NCBI RefSeq assembly: GCF_000299335.2
Contig: NZ_CP004387.1
Location: 1,426,001 to 1,490,000, forward strand
Direction: 5' to 3'
Length of the DNA: 64,000 nucleotides
From: Isoalcanivorax pacificus W11-5
GTDB lineage: Bacteria; Pseudomonadota; Gammaproteobacteria; Pseudomonadales; Alcanivoracaceae
The notes under the pieces are model-generated. The model ran no database searches. It had not been told where the DNA came from and was given only the letters and a program-made list of their open reading frames with translations. The stretch's first letter is position 1. Each line of letters begins with the position of its first letter. This document shows, one piece after another, positions 29,597 through 38,457 of this stretch. The translations under genes and the position numbers were made by a program.

Positions 29597-31888
29597 TCAG
29601 CCGGCGTCGCGCAGGCGGCGGGCAGCCTGCACCATGTTTTCCAGTGCGCTGCGGGTTTCCTCCCAGCCACGGGTCTTCAGCCCGCAATCCGGGTTCACCC
29701 ACAGTCGCTCTGCCGGGAGGTTGGCGGCGGCTTTCTGCATCAGGCCGACAATCCAGTCCACCTCCGGCACGTTTGGCGAGTGGATGTCATAGACCCCGGG
29801 GCCGATGTCGTTCGGGTAGTGGAAATCCTCGAACGCTTTCAACAGTTCCATGTTCGAGCGGGACGTTTCGATGGTGATCACGTCGGCGTCCATGGCGGCG
29901 ATGGATTCGATGATGTCGTTGAATTCCGCGTAGCACATGTGCGTGTGCGTCTGCGTGTCATCGCGCACGGCGCCGGTGCTCAGGCGGAAACAGTCCACTG
30001 CCCAGCCGAGGTAGGCCGGCCAGTCGGCGCGGCGCAGCGGCAGGCCCTCGCGCAGGGCGGGTTCGTCGATCTGGATCACGCGGATGCCGGCGTCTTCCAG
30101 GTCGAGCACTTCCTGTCGCAGTGCCAGCGCAAGCTGCTCACAGGTTTTCTGGCGCGGCTGGTCATCGCGCACGAACGACCATTGCAGGATCGTCACCGGG
30201 CCGGTGAGCATGCCCTTGACCGGCTTGTCGGTCAGCGACTGTGCATAGGCGCTCCAGGCCACCGTCATCGGTTGCGGGCGGCTTACGTCGCCGAAGATCA
30301 CCGGTGGTTTTACGCAGCGCGAGCCGTAGCTTTGCACCCAGCCATTCTGCGTGAAGGCAAAGCCCTCCAGCAGTTCGCCGAAGTATTCCACCATGTCGTT
30401 ACGCTCGGCTTCGCCGTGCACCAGCACATCGATGCCGATTTCTTCCTGATAGCGGATGCACTGTTCGATTTCCCGGCGGATGGCGGCGTCGTAATCGGCC
30501 TCGCTCAGGGCGCCTTTTTTCAGGTCGCGGCGTAGCGCGCGGATTTCCCGGGTCTGCGGGAACGAGCCGATGGTGGTGGTCGGGAACGCCGGCAGTTTCA
30601 GCGCCTGTTGCTGGGCGCTGATGCGCGTCTCGAACGGCGACTGGCGATCACGCGACACGCCATCCAGCACTGCCATGTATGCTTGCACTGCCGGGTTGTG
30701 GATGCGCGGCGAAGTGGCGCGTGCAGCGATGGCGGCGCGTTGGCCGGCCAGTGCTTCGGCCGCCTCCGCCGGTGCATCCAGCGCCTGCGCAAGCAGCGCC
30801 AGCTCGTCCAGTTTCTGCCGGGCAAAACTGAGCCAGCCTTTCAGTTCCGCATCCAGTTTCTGTTCATGCGCCAGGTCCACCGGCACATGCAGCAGTGAGC
30901 AGGACGGTGCCAGCCACAAACGTTCCCCCAGTTGGGCACGGGCCGGCTCGATCAGCGCCAGGGCCTTGTCCAGATCGGTCCGCCATATGTTGCGGCCGTT
31001 GATGACACCGGCAGAGAGGATTTTCTTGTCGCCCAGCCGGGGCAGCACTGCCGCAAGCTGTTCCGGCGCGCGCACCAGATCCAGGTGCAGGCCGGCTACC
31101 GGCAGTGCCAGCGCGGTGAACAGGTTGTCGTTCAGGCCGCCGAAGTAGGTGGCCAGCAGCAGCTTGACCGGGCCGGCGGTGAGCTGGTCATAGACGCGCA
31201 GCAAGGCGCGCTGCCAGGCGTCCGGCAGATCCAGCACCAGAATCGGTTCGTCGATCTGTACCCATTCCACGCCCTGGTCGGCCAGCCGTGCCAAGACCTC
31301 GCGGTACACCGGCACCAGCCGTTCCAGCAGGTCCAGCTTGGCGCTGTCGCCGGCGCTGGTGTAGGCGTCGCCCTTGCCCAGCCACAGCCAGCTCAGCGGG
31401 CCGGGAATGACCGGCTTGGCCTGGTGGCCCTGGGCCTGCGCCTCGGCCACCTGCTCGAACAGGCTGTCGCGGGCGATGCGGTAGGTCTGCGACGGGTGCA
31501 GTTCCGGCACGATGTAGTGGTAGTTGGTATCGAACCACTTGGTCATTTCGCAGGCAGCGGCAGGCGTGCCACTGGGTGCGCGGCCACGGGCCATGCGGAA
31601 CAGGGTGTCCAGGTCCACCGGCTCACCGGCGTCCTGGCCGAAGCGCGGCGGCACGGCGCCGAGCAGGCAGTTCCATTCCAGCATCTGGTCATACCAGGCG
31701 AAATCGCCCACCGGCAGCAGGCTGATGCCCGCCTCGGCCTGGGCAGCCCAGTGCCGGGCGCGCAGTTCGCGGCCCACATGCTCAAGCTCCGAGCGTTGCA
31801 GGGTGCCGGCCCAGTAGGCCTCCTGGGCCTGTTTCAGTTCGCGTCGCGCGCCGATGCGCGGGAAGCCAAGCGTGTGCAGCGTGGTCAT
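29597..31888 (-). CDS. metE: Cobalamin-independent methionine synthase
   Basis: MetE transfers methyl from 5-methyltetrahydropteroyltriglutamate to homocysteine, the last step of methionine synthesis without B12. The 763-residue length and double-barrel layout fit. Zinc and substrate residues are visible in [45 protein letters not shown] and [13 protein letters not shown]. The N-terminus [18 protein letters not shown] is standard. It diverges from a metR-type regulator with 128 bases between starts, and two dyads lie in the gap. Confidence 0.97.
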   Translation of the reverse strand: MTTLHTLGFPRIGARRELKQAQEAYWAGTLQRSELEHVGRELRARHWAAQAEAGISLLPVGDFAWYDQMLEWNCLLGAVPPRFGQDAGEPVDLDTLFRMARGRAPSGTPAAACEMTKWFDTNYHYIVPELHPSQTYRIARDSLFEQVAEAQAQGHQAKPVIPGPLSWLWLGKGDAYTSAGDSAKLDLLERLVPVYREVLARLADQGVEWVQIDEPILVLDLPDAWQRALLRVYDQLTAGPVKLLLATYFGGLNDNLFTALALPVAGLHLDLVRAPEQLAAVLPRLGDKKILSAGVINGRNIWRTDLDKALALIEPARAQLGERLWLAPSCSLLHVPVDLAHEQKLDAELKGWLSFARQKLDELALLAQALDAPAEAAEALAGQRAAIAARATSPRIHNPAVQAYMAVLDGVSRDRQSPFETRISAQQQALKLPAFPTTTIGSFPQTREIRALRRDLKKGALSEADYDAAIRREIEQCIRYQEEIGIDVLVHGEAERNDMVEYFGELLEGFAFTQNGWVQSYGSRCVKPPVIFGDVSRPQPMTVAWSAYAQSLTDKPVKGMLTGPVTILQWSFVRDDQPRQKTCEQLALALRQEVLDLEDAGIRVIQIDEPALREGLPLRRADWPAYLGWAVDCFRLSTGAVRDDTQTHTHMCYAEFNDIIESIAAMDADVITIETSRSNMELLKAFEDFHYPNDIGPGVYDIHSPNVPEVDWIVGLMQKAAANLPAERLWVNPDCGLKTRGWEETRSALENMVQAARRLRDAG

Positions 31889-31953
31889 GATCTTGTCCGT
31901 TCGGTGGTGAAAGGGTCTGCGCAGCCACGGCGGCCACGTCCAGTCAGTGGGCT

Positions 31954-32017
31954 ATTGTGACGAGGACACAATGTGAGACAAAATCAAGTTCCGCATATGA
32001 ACTATGAGATTGTCTCA
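31954..32017. promoter_or_regulatory. Operator dyads between metE and metR
   Basis: Three dyads stack here. ATTGTG/CACAAT has a 7-base spacer (31954-31972). TGAGACAA (31974-31981) pairs with TTGTCTCA (32010-32017). AGTTC (31987-31991) and GAACT (31999-32003) are nested in the latter on nearly the same centre. The outer dyad ends on the first base of the metR ATG. LysR-type proteins bind T-N11-A dyads in such divergent regions, so MetR control of metE and of itself is the likely role. Confidence 0.6.
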
Positions 32018-32946
32018 TGTTAGAGCTGCGCCATCTGGAAACCCTCACCGCCATCCGCGAAGGCGGCAGCCTGGTGGAGGCCGCCGAGCGGCTGCATGTC
32101 ACCCAGTCCGCGCTGTCGCACCAGTTGCGCGACCTGGAAGACCGGCTGGGGCTGCAACTGCTGAACCGGCGCACCCGGCCGCTGCGCTTCACCACCGCCG
32201 GGCTGCGGCTGCTGGGGTTGGCGGACGAGGTATTGCCGCGCCTGCGTACCGCCGAGCGCGAACTGCGGCGGCTGGCGGCGGGCCAGACTGGCCGGTTGCA
32301 CCTGGCCATCGAGTGCCATTCCTGCTTCCAGTGGCTGATGCCGGCGCTGGATGTGTTCCGCAGCCAGTGGCCGGACGTGGCGCTGGACCTGTCGGCGGGG
32401 TTTTCCTTTGCCCCGATCCCGGCGCTGGTGCGCGGTGACCTGGACCTGGTGATCACCTCTGACCCGGTGCCGATGGACGCCGTGAGTTATATCCCGCTGT
32501 TCCGCTATGAGCTGGTACTGGCCGTGGCCCGCGACAGCGCGCTGGCGGCGCGTCGTCATCTGGCACCGGATGATCTTGCCGACCAGACTTTGATCACCTA
32601 CCCGGTGGAGCGGGCCCGACTGGATATTTTCACCGCGTTCCTGGACCCCGCCGGCGTCGAACCGGCGGCGCAGCGCACCGCCGAACTGACGCCGATGATG
32701 GCGCAGCTGGTGGCCAGTGGCCGGGGCGTGGCGGCGTTGCCGAACTGGGCGCTGACCGAATACCTCGACCAGGGATTGCTGAAGGCCGTGCCACTCGGTG
32801 CCGAAGGGGTGTGGCGCACACTGTACGCCGCCGTGCGGGTGGAGGAGCAGCACGCACCCTATCTGCAGGATTTTCTCGCCGTGGCGCGGGAGCTGTGTTT
32901 CCGCGACCTGTCCGGCATTCGCATGCCGCGCGGGCAGGGCGCGTAG
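32017..32946 (+). CDS. metR: LysR-family regulator, MetR-like
   Basis: A 309-residue LysR regulator with an N-terminal winged helix (HLETLTAIREGGSLVEAAERLHVTQSALSHQL, residues 4-35) and a periplasmic-binding-like effector domain. MetR activates metE with homocysteine as co-effector in E. coli. Divergent placement next to metE and the AIECHSCFQWLMPALD stretch support this subtype. The ATG lies inside the palindromic region, consistent with autoregulation. Confidence 0.92.
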   Translation: MLELRHLETLTAIREGGSLVEAAERLHVTQSALSHQLRDLEDRLGLQLLNRRTRPLRFTTAGLRLLGLADEVLPRLRTAERELRRLAAGQTGRLHLAIECHSCFQWLMPALDVFRSQWPDVALDLSAGFSFAPIPALVRGDLDLVITSDPVPMDAVSYIPLFRYELVLAVARDSALAARRHLAPDDLADQTLITYPVERARLDIFTAFLDPAGVEPAAQRTAELTPMMAQLVASGRGVAALPNWALTEYLDQGLLKAVPLGAEGVWRTLYAAVRVEEQHAPYLQDFLAVARELCFRDLSGIRMPRGQGA

Positions 32947-33044
32947 CGGCGTAGCGCCAGCATTGCGCAGGCGCCGCAACCTGCCACAGTGAACCCTTTT
33001 CCGCGCCCGCCGGACGCGGGCTGTCAACGAAAAGGGGAAGCACC

Positions 33045-33965
33045 ATGGCCACACTGGAATGTCGCCTGATCCACGCCTCGGTCGCCTGCTACGCGATCCA
33101 CAATGGCAAGCTCGATCCCGCCAATCCCGATCTGCAGGCGCTGGGCCTGCAATCGGGCACCACGCCCACCGTCTTCATCAACGGCCCTGACCATATCAAC
33201 GCCGGCTTTGTTGCCGAAACCTGGGACAACTGGGTGGTGCTCGCGATACGCGGCACGCTGCCGCCGTTCACTGGCGATTTCTGGGCCTGGGTGCGCGACT
33301 GGCTGCAGGATTTCGAAGCCGGCCCCACCGACTGGATCGTCAACGGCCGGCATTTCGGCCGCGTCGAAACCGGCTTTGCCACCGCGCTGCACAGCATCTG
33401 GCCGCAGGTGATGGCGGCACTGGGGCGCATCGACCTCAGCCGCAAGCAGGGCATCCTTATCACTGGCCACTCCAAGGGCGCGGCGATGACGTTCCTGGCG
33501 GCGTCATTGCTGAAGTCGCAGATGCCGCACGTGCTGGTTGAAAACTGCTGCTTCGCTGCGCCGCTGACCTGCGACGCGCACTTCCGCGACAACTACAACG
33601 CCCTGGGCCTGCGGCCGTTCAGCGTGCGTTACCAGAACGAATACGACCTGGTGCCGTACCTGCCCTGGTGGCCCTCACTGGCGCTGCTCGCGCACGCCGA
33701 ACAGCGTGACAGGGGCGCGACGCAGCAACTGGCCAGCGCCAACTGGCCGGCGGCCGGCAACAACCTGTATGTACCGATGGGCATCCTGCGTTATATCGGG
33801 CCGGGTTGTGCCATCGAGTATGGCGACAAGGCCGAGCGCGATGCCTGGGATGCGATGAAGTACGCGCTGGAGCATCTTGAATTCAGCAGGATTGCGGCCG
33901 CGCATTCTGCTGACGGGCGCTACCTGCACTGTGTCTGTCAGGCCGGGACCTGTGCCACGGAGTGA
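33045..33965 (+). CDS. Class 3 lipase-like alpha/beta hydrolase
   Basis: A 306-residue hydrolase with the nucleophile elbow GHSKG (LITGHSKGAAMTF, serine about residue 146). The oxyanion region AIRGTLPPFTGDFWAWVRDW and an RYQNEYDLVPYLPWW segment (probable acid region) are typical of fungal-type lipase_3 proteins. No signal peptide is seen, so it may be cytosolic. AAGGGGAAG precedes the ATG. The 3' end overlaps the convergent kinase gene by 28 bases. Confidence 0.82.
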   Translation: MATLECRLIHASVACYAIHNGKLDPANPDLQALGLQSGTTPTVFINGPDHINAGFVAETWDNWVVLAIRGTLPPFTGDFWAWVRDWLQDFEAGPTDWIVNGRHFGRVETGFATALHSIWPQVMAALGRIDLSRKQGILITGHSKGAAMTFLAASLLKSQMPHVLVENCCFAAPLTCDAHFRDNYNALGLRPFSVRYQNEYDLVPYLPWWPSLALLAHAEQRDRGATQQLASANWPAAGNNLYVPMGILRYIGPGCAIEYGDKAERDAWDAMKYALEHLEFSRIAAAHSADGRYLHCVCQAGTCATE

Positions 33966-35854
33966 GCTGGCAGCGTAAGGGTAAAACGCGTGCCGCCTTC
34001 GGGCCGTGCGGTCCACGCCGCCTGCGCGCCGAGGGCGGCAGCGCGATGACGCATATTGGTCAGCCCGCGCCCGGACGACACCGGTTGTGCGGGCAGGCCG
34101 ATGCCGTTGTCGCTGATCTGCACCTGCACGCTGTCGGCATTCGCACTGGCGCTGAGCCAGAGGGTATCGGCCTGCGCGTGCTTGATGACATTGGTGATTG
34201 CCTCCTGCACAACGCGCAGGACATGCAGTGCGCTGCCCGGTGTCAGCCAGGCCAGCGGAGGCAGTGCCTCAATGTGCCAGCGCACCGACAGGCCGGCCGC
34301 TTCCAGCCGTGGCTGCATGCGAAAGCGCAGGGTGCCGAGCAGTAACCCGAGATCGGCCTCCACGGGCTCCAGCGAATCGATGGTGAGCTTGAGCGCCTCG
34401 ATGCATTCGCGCAGCACTTCGCCGAGATGATCGTTGTTGCACTGGCCGTGCTCGATCATGCGCAGCGCGCCGGTGAGTGAGGCACCGAGGCCGTCGTGCA
34501 TGTCCTGCATCAGCCGCTGGCGTTCGCCGGTGAGCACGTCACGGCGTTCTATTTCGCGCAATTGCCGGTAACTTTCCGCCAGTTCCGCTTCGCGCGCGGC
34601 GAGCGTGCGCGTGAGCAGCAACTGGCCCTGTTCCATCGCCCTGAAACCTTCCTGGAAACGCCGGTTGAGGATGTACCAGAGCAACAGGAAGAACGCCCCC
34701 ACGGAATAGATATGCAGATACAGCCGCTCCAGGCTGAGCTGGTAATTCATCAGCAGGATGTCGTGCACCGCCAGCGGCACACCGGCGATATTCAGGCAGG
34801 CCAGCGCCAGCGCCAGCCGGTCGCGGCCACGCACCGCCGTCCACAGCAGCAGCGGAATGGCGATGGCCGTCATCAGCAGCACCAGGCCGTAACTGAGATT
34901 GGCCAGGGCCGCCGTGGTGGTGGACGACGCCAGCCCCGGCAGGGTGGCCAGCGTGGCGCAGAGCATGCCCAGCAGCATCAGCCGTTCCATCAGGCGATAG
35001 CGCCGCCGGCACAGCCAGAAGTTGAAGACCAGGCTCACCACCACCAGCCAGCCGACACTGTTCACGGTCAGCCAGCCGAACCATGCCGAACTGACCAGCC
35101 GCGTGTCCAGCGGCCCGGTGAAGTGCAGTACCCGCACCAGATAAAGCAGGGAAGCGATAAAGAACAGCGGCGCCAGCCACTCGCTGCGGCCCGGCCGCCA
35201 CAGGCTCAGGCCGAACAGCGCCAGCACCAGATAGACGACCGCGATGGCCGGCGGCAGCAGGTTCTGCAACACCAGGCGAGCGCGGTAGGACCAGATCAGA
35301 TCCTCCTCGCTGCCGACCCAGACGCGGGTGATGCCGCCGCCGAAGCCGGGCGTGCTGTCCATGCGCAGCAACAGAGTGGCCGGGCGCGGGCCACCGTCCA
35401 GCGGGTCCAGCGGCACCCAGACGGGCCGGTTGAAACCGTTCCAGACCGGGTCACCCCGGGAGCGCCAGAGCAGGGAGCCGTCGCCGTAGAGCGCCACCTG
35501 CCCCACGGTCTGCCAGCGTGGCAAATAGAGGAACAGCGGCGTATGCGCCTGTTGCTGGGCTGCGTCGAGTGCAAACCGGTACCAGGTGGTGTAGACACTC
35601 GGGCCGTGTTCCAGTGGCGTCACGTCACGGGGCAGGGAATGGGGCAGGGTGACCGGCGTCCAGCCTGTCTCCGGCAGCGGTGTGTCCAGCCGGGGAGGCG
35701 GCGGCGTGAAGGTGCCGGCCTGCGGTGGCAGCGTCAGTAGTTCGGCGTGGGTCAGGGCACGGGTCAGCGGGCTGGTGGCGGCCGCGCCACAGGCGCCCAG
35801 CAGGCAGGTCAGGGCCAGCAGCGCCAGGTATCTCACTGGTCCGGGCTCAGCCAT
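33938..35854 (-). CDS. Membrane sensor histidine kinase, NarX/DesK type
   Basis: A 638-residue kinase with an N-terminal signal/lipobox-like segment (LLALTCLLGACG) and a periplasmic sensor region (about 25-180). About seven transmembrane helices at roughly 190-390 suggest a 7TMR-DISM architecture. A short coiled coil is followed by a HisKA_3 domain with the phospho-accepting histidine in MQDMHDGLGASL (about 451) and a HATPase_c domain (NVIKHAQA, DNGIGLP, GRGLTNM). It is encoded downstream of, and overlaps by 22 bases, a LuxR-type response regulator. The ligand is unknown. Confidence 0.88.
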   Translation of the reverse strand: MAEPGPVRYLALLALTCLLGACGAAATSPLTRALTHAELLTLPPQAGTFTPPPPRLDTPLPETGWTPVTLPHSLPRDVTPLEHGPSVYTTWYRFALDAAQQQAHTPLFLYLPRWQTVGQVALYGDGSLLWRSRGDPVWNGFNRPVWVPLDPLDGGPRPATLLLRMDSTPGFGGGITRVWVGSEEDLIWSYRARLVLQNLLPPAIAVVYLVLALFGLSLWRPGRSEWLAPLFFIASLLYLVRVLHFTGPLDTRLVSSAWFGWLTVNSVGWLVVVSLVFNFWLCRRRYRLMERLMLLGMLCATLATLPGLASSTTTAALANLSYGLVLLMTAIAIPLLLWTAVRGRDRLALALACLNIAGVPLAVHDILLMNYQLSLERLYLHIYSVGAFFLLLWYILNRRFQEGFRAMEQGQLLLTRTLAAREAELAESYRQLREIERRDVLTGERQRLMQDMHDGLGASLTGALRMIEHGQCNNDHLGEVLRECIEALKLTIDSLEPVEADLGLLLGTLRFRMQPRLEAAGLSVRWHIEALPPLAWLTPGSALHVLRVVQEAITNVIKHAQADTLWLSASANADSVQVQISDNGIGLPAQPVSSGRGLTNMRHRAAALGAQAAWTARPEGGTRFTLTLPAHSVAQVPA

Positions 35855-36483
35855 TGCCGGCGGTAGGCTTCGTGCACCGCCCCGGCGCGGGAATTGACGC
35901 CGAGTTTGGTGTAGAGGCGGCGAATATAGGTTTGCACGGTCCAGGGGGACACCCCCAGTTCGGCGGCGATCTCGTGCATGGCGTAGCCCCGGGCAATGCG
36001 CGACAGCACCTCGGTTTCCCGCGCTGACAGGCTGTTGTCGTCGTCCCGCGCACCGGCCTCCGGTACGGCGGGCAGATAGCGCAGGAGCTGGCGGGCAATG
36101 GCCGGGCTGATCGGGCTGCCGCCGGCGTGCAGGGTACGGATTTCACTGACGATATGTGCGGCGCTGGCGTCCTTGAGCAGGTAGCCGGCGGCGCCGGCGT
36201 GGATCGATTGCAGCACCCGCGCTTCGTCACCGAACAGCGTCGCGACCATGATGCTGCAGGCCGGCCAGGCGTCACGGGCGGCGCGGATCATGTCGATGCC
36301 GGAACCGTCCGGCAGGCCCAGGTCCACCAGCAGGACCTGCGGTGCCGCCTGCGCGAGCAGGGCCAGACCCTGTTGCAGCGTGGCGGCCTCCAGCACAAGA
36401 CGCAGCTCTGCCGTGGCGGCTATGGCTTGCGCCACTGCCGTACGGAACAGTGGATCGTCCTCCACCATTGCCAGCGTGATCAC
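35833..36483 (-). CDS. LuxR/NarL-type response regulator
   Basis: A 216-residue response regulator. The receiver domain (acidic pocket MVEDDPLF, phospho-acceptor in LLVDLGLPDGSG near residue 54) is followed by a LuxR-type HTH (LSARETEVLSRIARGYAMHEIAAEL, about 150-210). I chose GTG 36483, which puts the receiver start where the family expects it; ATG 36468 is the alternative, and the frame is open further upstream without homology. It overlaps the partner kinase by 22 bases. Confidence 0.88.
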   Translation of the reverse strand: MITLAMVEDDPLFRTAVAQAIAATAELRLVLEAATLQQGLALLAQAAPQVLLVDLGLPDGSGIDMIRAARDAWPACSIMVATLFGDEARVLQSIHAGAAGYLLKDASAAHIVSEIRTLHAGGSPISPAIARQLLRYLPAVPEAGARDDDNSLSARETEVLSRIARGYAMHEIAAELGVSPWTVQTYIRRLYTKLGVNSRAGAVHEAYRRQWLSPDQ

Positions 36484-36695
36484 GTCTTGTTTTGCCCCCA
36501 CGGCAGTGTGCGTCCGGCCGGTTATTTTTTGCCAAGCATACGCCGGCAGGGCGCATTTTGCAGGCCTAGCCGGCGCTGTCCTCAGTTTGGGTGACAGACA
36601 GCGCTGAACAGGGCTGTCGATAATGACGCCCTGCGGCGGCGAGCAGGCCGGCGCGTCCACCGGCCATGTCCGGCCAGCCTCAGGGGGCAGGATGC

Positions 36696-37154
36696 GTGAC
36701 ACAGATTCAGCACGATAATCACCGCGCCCGGCGCCTCCGTGACGAGGCGGGGAACGAGCCTGCCAGTGGCAGGGAGAGCTGGGGCGGGCAGCCGCTGGTG
36801 GTGCGGTTGTGGGGAGGCATCAGTGGCCGGCCGCATGACCTGTGGCTCGCCGCCTGCCGCCTGATTGACCTGCAACTGGCACACCCCGGCCTGGATGCGG
36901 CCTTCATCGCCGCACGACTGGGCTGCTCACGGGCCACGCTGTACCGGGCCTTTGCCGATCGGGATCTGGCGGTGGCGGGATATATTCGCGAACAACGCCT
37001 GCAACGGGTGTGGTGTCTGCTGCACAGCCTGCCGGCCTCGGTGCCGATTGCCGAAGTGGCCCGCCGCTGTGGTTTTCTCGACAGCACCAGCTTCAGCCGG
37101 CTGTTCCGCCGCCGCTTCGGGGTACGGGCGCGGGATGTGCGCGCCGGCGGTTGA
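36696..37154 (+). CDS. Small AraC-type DNA-binding protein
   Basis: A 152-residue protein that consists almost entirely of the AraC/XylS double helix-turn-helix (about residues 60-150: FIAARLGCSRATLYRAFA, then VPIAEVARRCGFLDSTSFSRLFRRRFG). No effector domain is present, so it may act as a stand-alone binder like SoxS. I chose GTG 36696 with GGGGGCAGGA upstream; ATG 36666 is an alternative. It diverges from the two-component pair and could be its target or co-regulator. Confidence 0.75.
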   Translation: MTQIQHDNHRARRLRDEAGNEPASGRESWGGQPLVVRLWGGISGRPHDLWLAACRLIDLQLAHPGLDAAFIAARLGCSRATLYRAFADRDLAVAGYIREQRLQRVWCLLHSLPASVPIAEVARRCGFLDSTSFSRLFRRRFGVRARDVRAGG

Positions 37155-37174
37155 GCCACCGGCGCGCTCGGGAC

Positions 37175-37831
37175 TTACTCGCCGCGGACTTTCGCCACGA
37201 ACTGGCTTTCCCGCTCGATCAGCCTGGCGAAGCTCGGCCGCTGGTGCACCTTGGCGATGTGGGCAGCCAGTGCCGGCCAGCGTGCCGGGTCCACCTGTTC
37301 GCCACCGTGCTGGAGGTTCACACACTGGGTGGCGACCGCGATGTCAGCGATGCTGAAAGCGTCGCCTGCAAACCAGTCACGGCCCTCGATCTGCGTTTCC
37401 AGATAGTCGAACAGCGGTGGCAGCTTCTCGGTCAGGGCTTTCTGCACCTTTTCCTCGTCGCAGGGTTTGCCGGCCAGCTTCATCACGATGCGGTTGCGGA
37501 ACACCCCGAAGGTGGCCTGCGGCGCAACCTCGTAATCGGCGTATTTTTCCAGCCACAGCGCGCGGCCGTACTCATAGGCATCGGCCGGGTAGAGCGGCGG
37601 CTCCGGGTAGGCTTTTTCCAGATAGGCACAGATCACACCGGAATCGGCCAGCACCTTGTCCCCGTCTTCCATCGCCGGGATGCGGCGCAGTGGGTTGAGG
37701 GCGCTGTACTCCGCCGGGGAGCTGAACGGGTCGACATGGACGGATTCAAAGGCGAGGCCTTTCTCGGCCAGGGCGACGCGGGTCTTGCGGACAAAAGGCG
37801 AGAGGGCGGCGCCGTGCAGTTTGATGCTCAT
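37175..37831 (-). CDS. Glutathione S-transferase
   Basis: A 218-residue GST with an N-terminal thioredoxin-like domain (MSIKLHGAALSPFVRKTRVAL, with the catalytic serine/tyrosine region near residue 11; NPLRRIPAMEDGDKVLADSGVICAYL binding glutathione) and a helical C-terminal domain with GRDWFAGDAFSIADIAV. It is cytosolic and detoxifying; the substrate is unknown. GGGGAG lies upstream of ATG 37831. It stands alone, 20 bases from the convergent AraC-type gene. Confidence 0.9.
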   Translation of the reverse strand: MSIKLHGAALSPFVRKTRVALAEKGLAFESVHVDPFSSPAEYSALNPLRRIPAMEDGDKVLADSGVICAYLEKAYPEPPLYPADAYEYGRALWLEKYADYEVAPQATFGVFRNRIVMKLAGKPCDEEKVQKALTEKLPPLFDYLETQIEGRDWFAGDAFSIADIAVATQCVNLQHGGEQVDPARWPALAAHIAKVHQRPSFARLIERESQFVAKVRGE

Positions 37832-37974
37832 GGGTTACTCCCCTGGGTCACTTCGGGATCGGATGTCGGGGCCTATCTGAGCAAGCGTCAGCGGCCGGGG
37901 TCAATGACGGAATCGGTCATGCCGGGCAGGGCAGGCGACCCTGCGGCAAATGATGGCATTTTTATTTTTTTCGC

Positions 37975-38002
37975 TTGACGCCCGGCGAGCGCCTGCTAGA
38001 CT
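37975..38002 (+). promoter_or_regulatory. Promoter of the tRNA-Glu/tRNA-Gly unit
   Basis: TTGACG (37975-37980) and TAGACT (37997-38002) are spaced 16 bp and preceded by an AT-rich UP-like run (TTTTTATTTTTTT). GCGCCGC follows the -10, a GC-rich discriminator of the kind linked to stringent control of stable RNA. Confidence 0.8.
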
Positions 38003-38037
38003 TTGCGCCGCTTCCGGATGCTACCGGCAGCCACTGC

Positions 38038-38113
38038 GTCCCTTTCGTCTAGAGGCCTAGGACACCGCCCTTTCACGGCGGTAACAGGGGTTCGAATCCC
38101 CTAAGGGACGCCA
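38038..38113 (+). tRNA. tRNA-Glu (TTC anticodon)
   Basis: The 76-base sequence folds as a cloverleaf. The acceptor GTCCCTT pairs with AAGGGAC, the anticodon stem CCGCC/GGCGG encloses CTTTCAC with anticodon TTC, and the T arm contains GGTTCGAATCC. CCA is encoded at 38111-38113. It is followed 3 bases later by tRNA-Gly in one transcription unit. Confidence 0.96.
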
Positions 38114-38116
38114 TTA

Positions 38117-38192
38117 GCGGGAATAGCTCAGTTGGTAGAGCGCAACCTTGCCAAGGTTGAGGTCGCGAGTTCGAACCTCGTTTCCCGCTCCA
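38117..38192 (+). tRNA. tRNA-Gly (GCC anticodon)
   Basis: The 76-base cloverleaf has acceptor GCGGGAA pairing with TTCCCGC, D arm AGCTCAGTTGGTAGAGC, anticodon loop TTGCCAA (GCC), T arm GAGTTCGAACCTC and encoded CCA at 38190-38192. A strong terminator follows immediately. Confidence 0.96.
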
Positions 38193-38200
38193 GATTAAAA

Positions 38201-38236
38201 AAAGGCCGGTTGTGCAAACAACCGGCCTTTTTGTTT
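38201..38236 (+). terminator. Rho-independent terminator of the tRNA unit
   Basis: AAAGGCCGGTTGT (38201-38213) and ACAACCGGCCTTT (38218-38230) are perfect 13-bp arms with loop GCAA, followed by TTGTTT. Confidence 0.9.
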
Positions 38237-38410
38237 CTCGGGGTGGGTAGTGCCAACGGCGAAACCCGGCACGTCCAGACCAGGATGTCTCCCCGCAACC
38301 CCACCCGGAAATGCCTTGTTGCTCCCTCCCTCGAACCCGTGCCACTGAGGCCATCCCTCTGTGAGGGGCGCTTTTTGTATGTCGATACCGTTCCCGCTGT
38401 ACCCCGTCAT

Positions 38411-38441
38411 CACCGCCCGGGCCGACGAGGCCCGGGCGGTG
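38411..38441 (-). terminator. Hairpin downstream of the peroxidase gene
   Basis: CACCGCCCGGGCC (38411-38423) and GGCCCGGGCGGTG (38429-38441) pair perfectly around GACGA, 16 bases after the peroxidase stop. No T run follows, so it may be a 3' stabiliser as much as a terminator. Confidence 0.6.
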
Positions 38442-38457
38442 TAACCGTGCAGCCAGG

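Noticed and set aside
34496-35740. Plus-strand frame of about 414 codons
   Set aside because: It is antisense to the sensor kinase, which has a histidine box and ATPase motifs; the product is an arginine/glutamine-rich shadow.
38340-38385. CCCTC-TGT-GAGGG followed by T run, possible second terminator or small RNA end
   Set aside because: The stem is only 5 bp and the tRNA unit already has a strong terminator upstream; no gene could be assigned to it.
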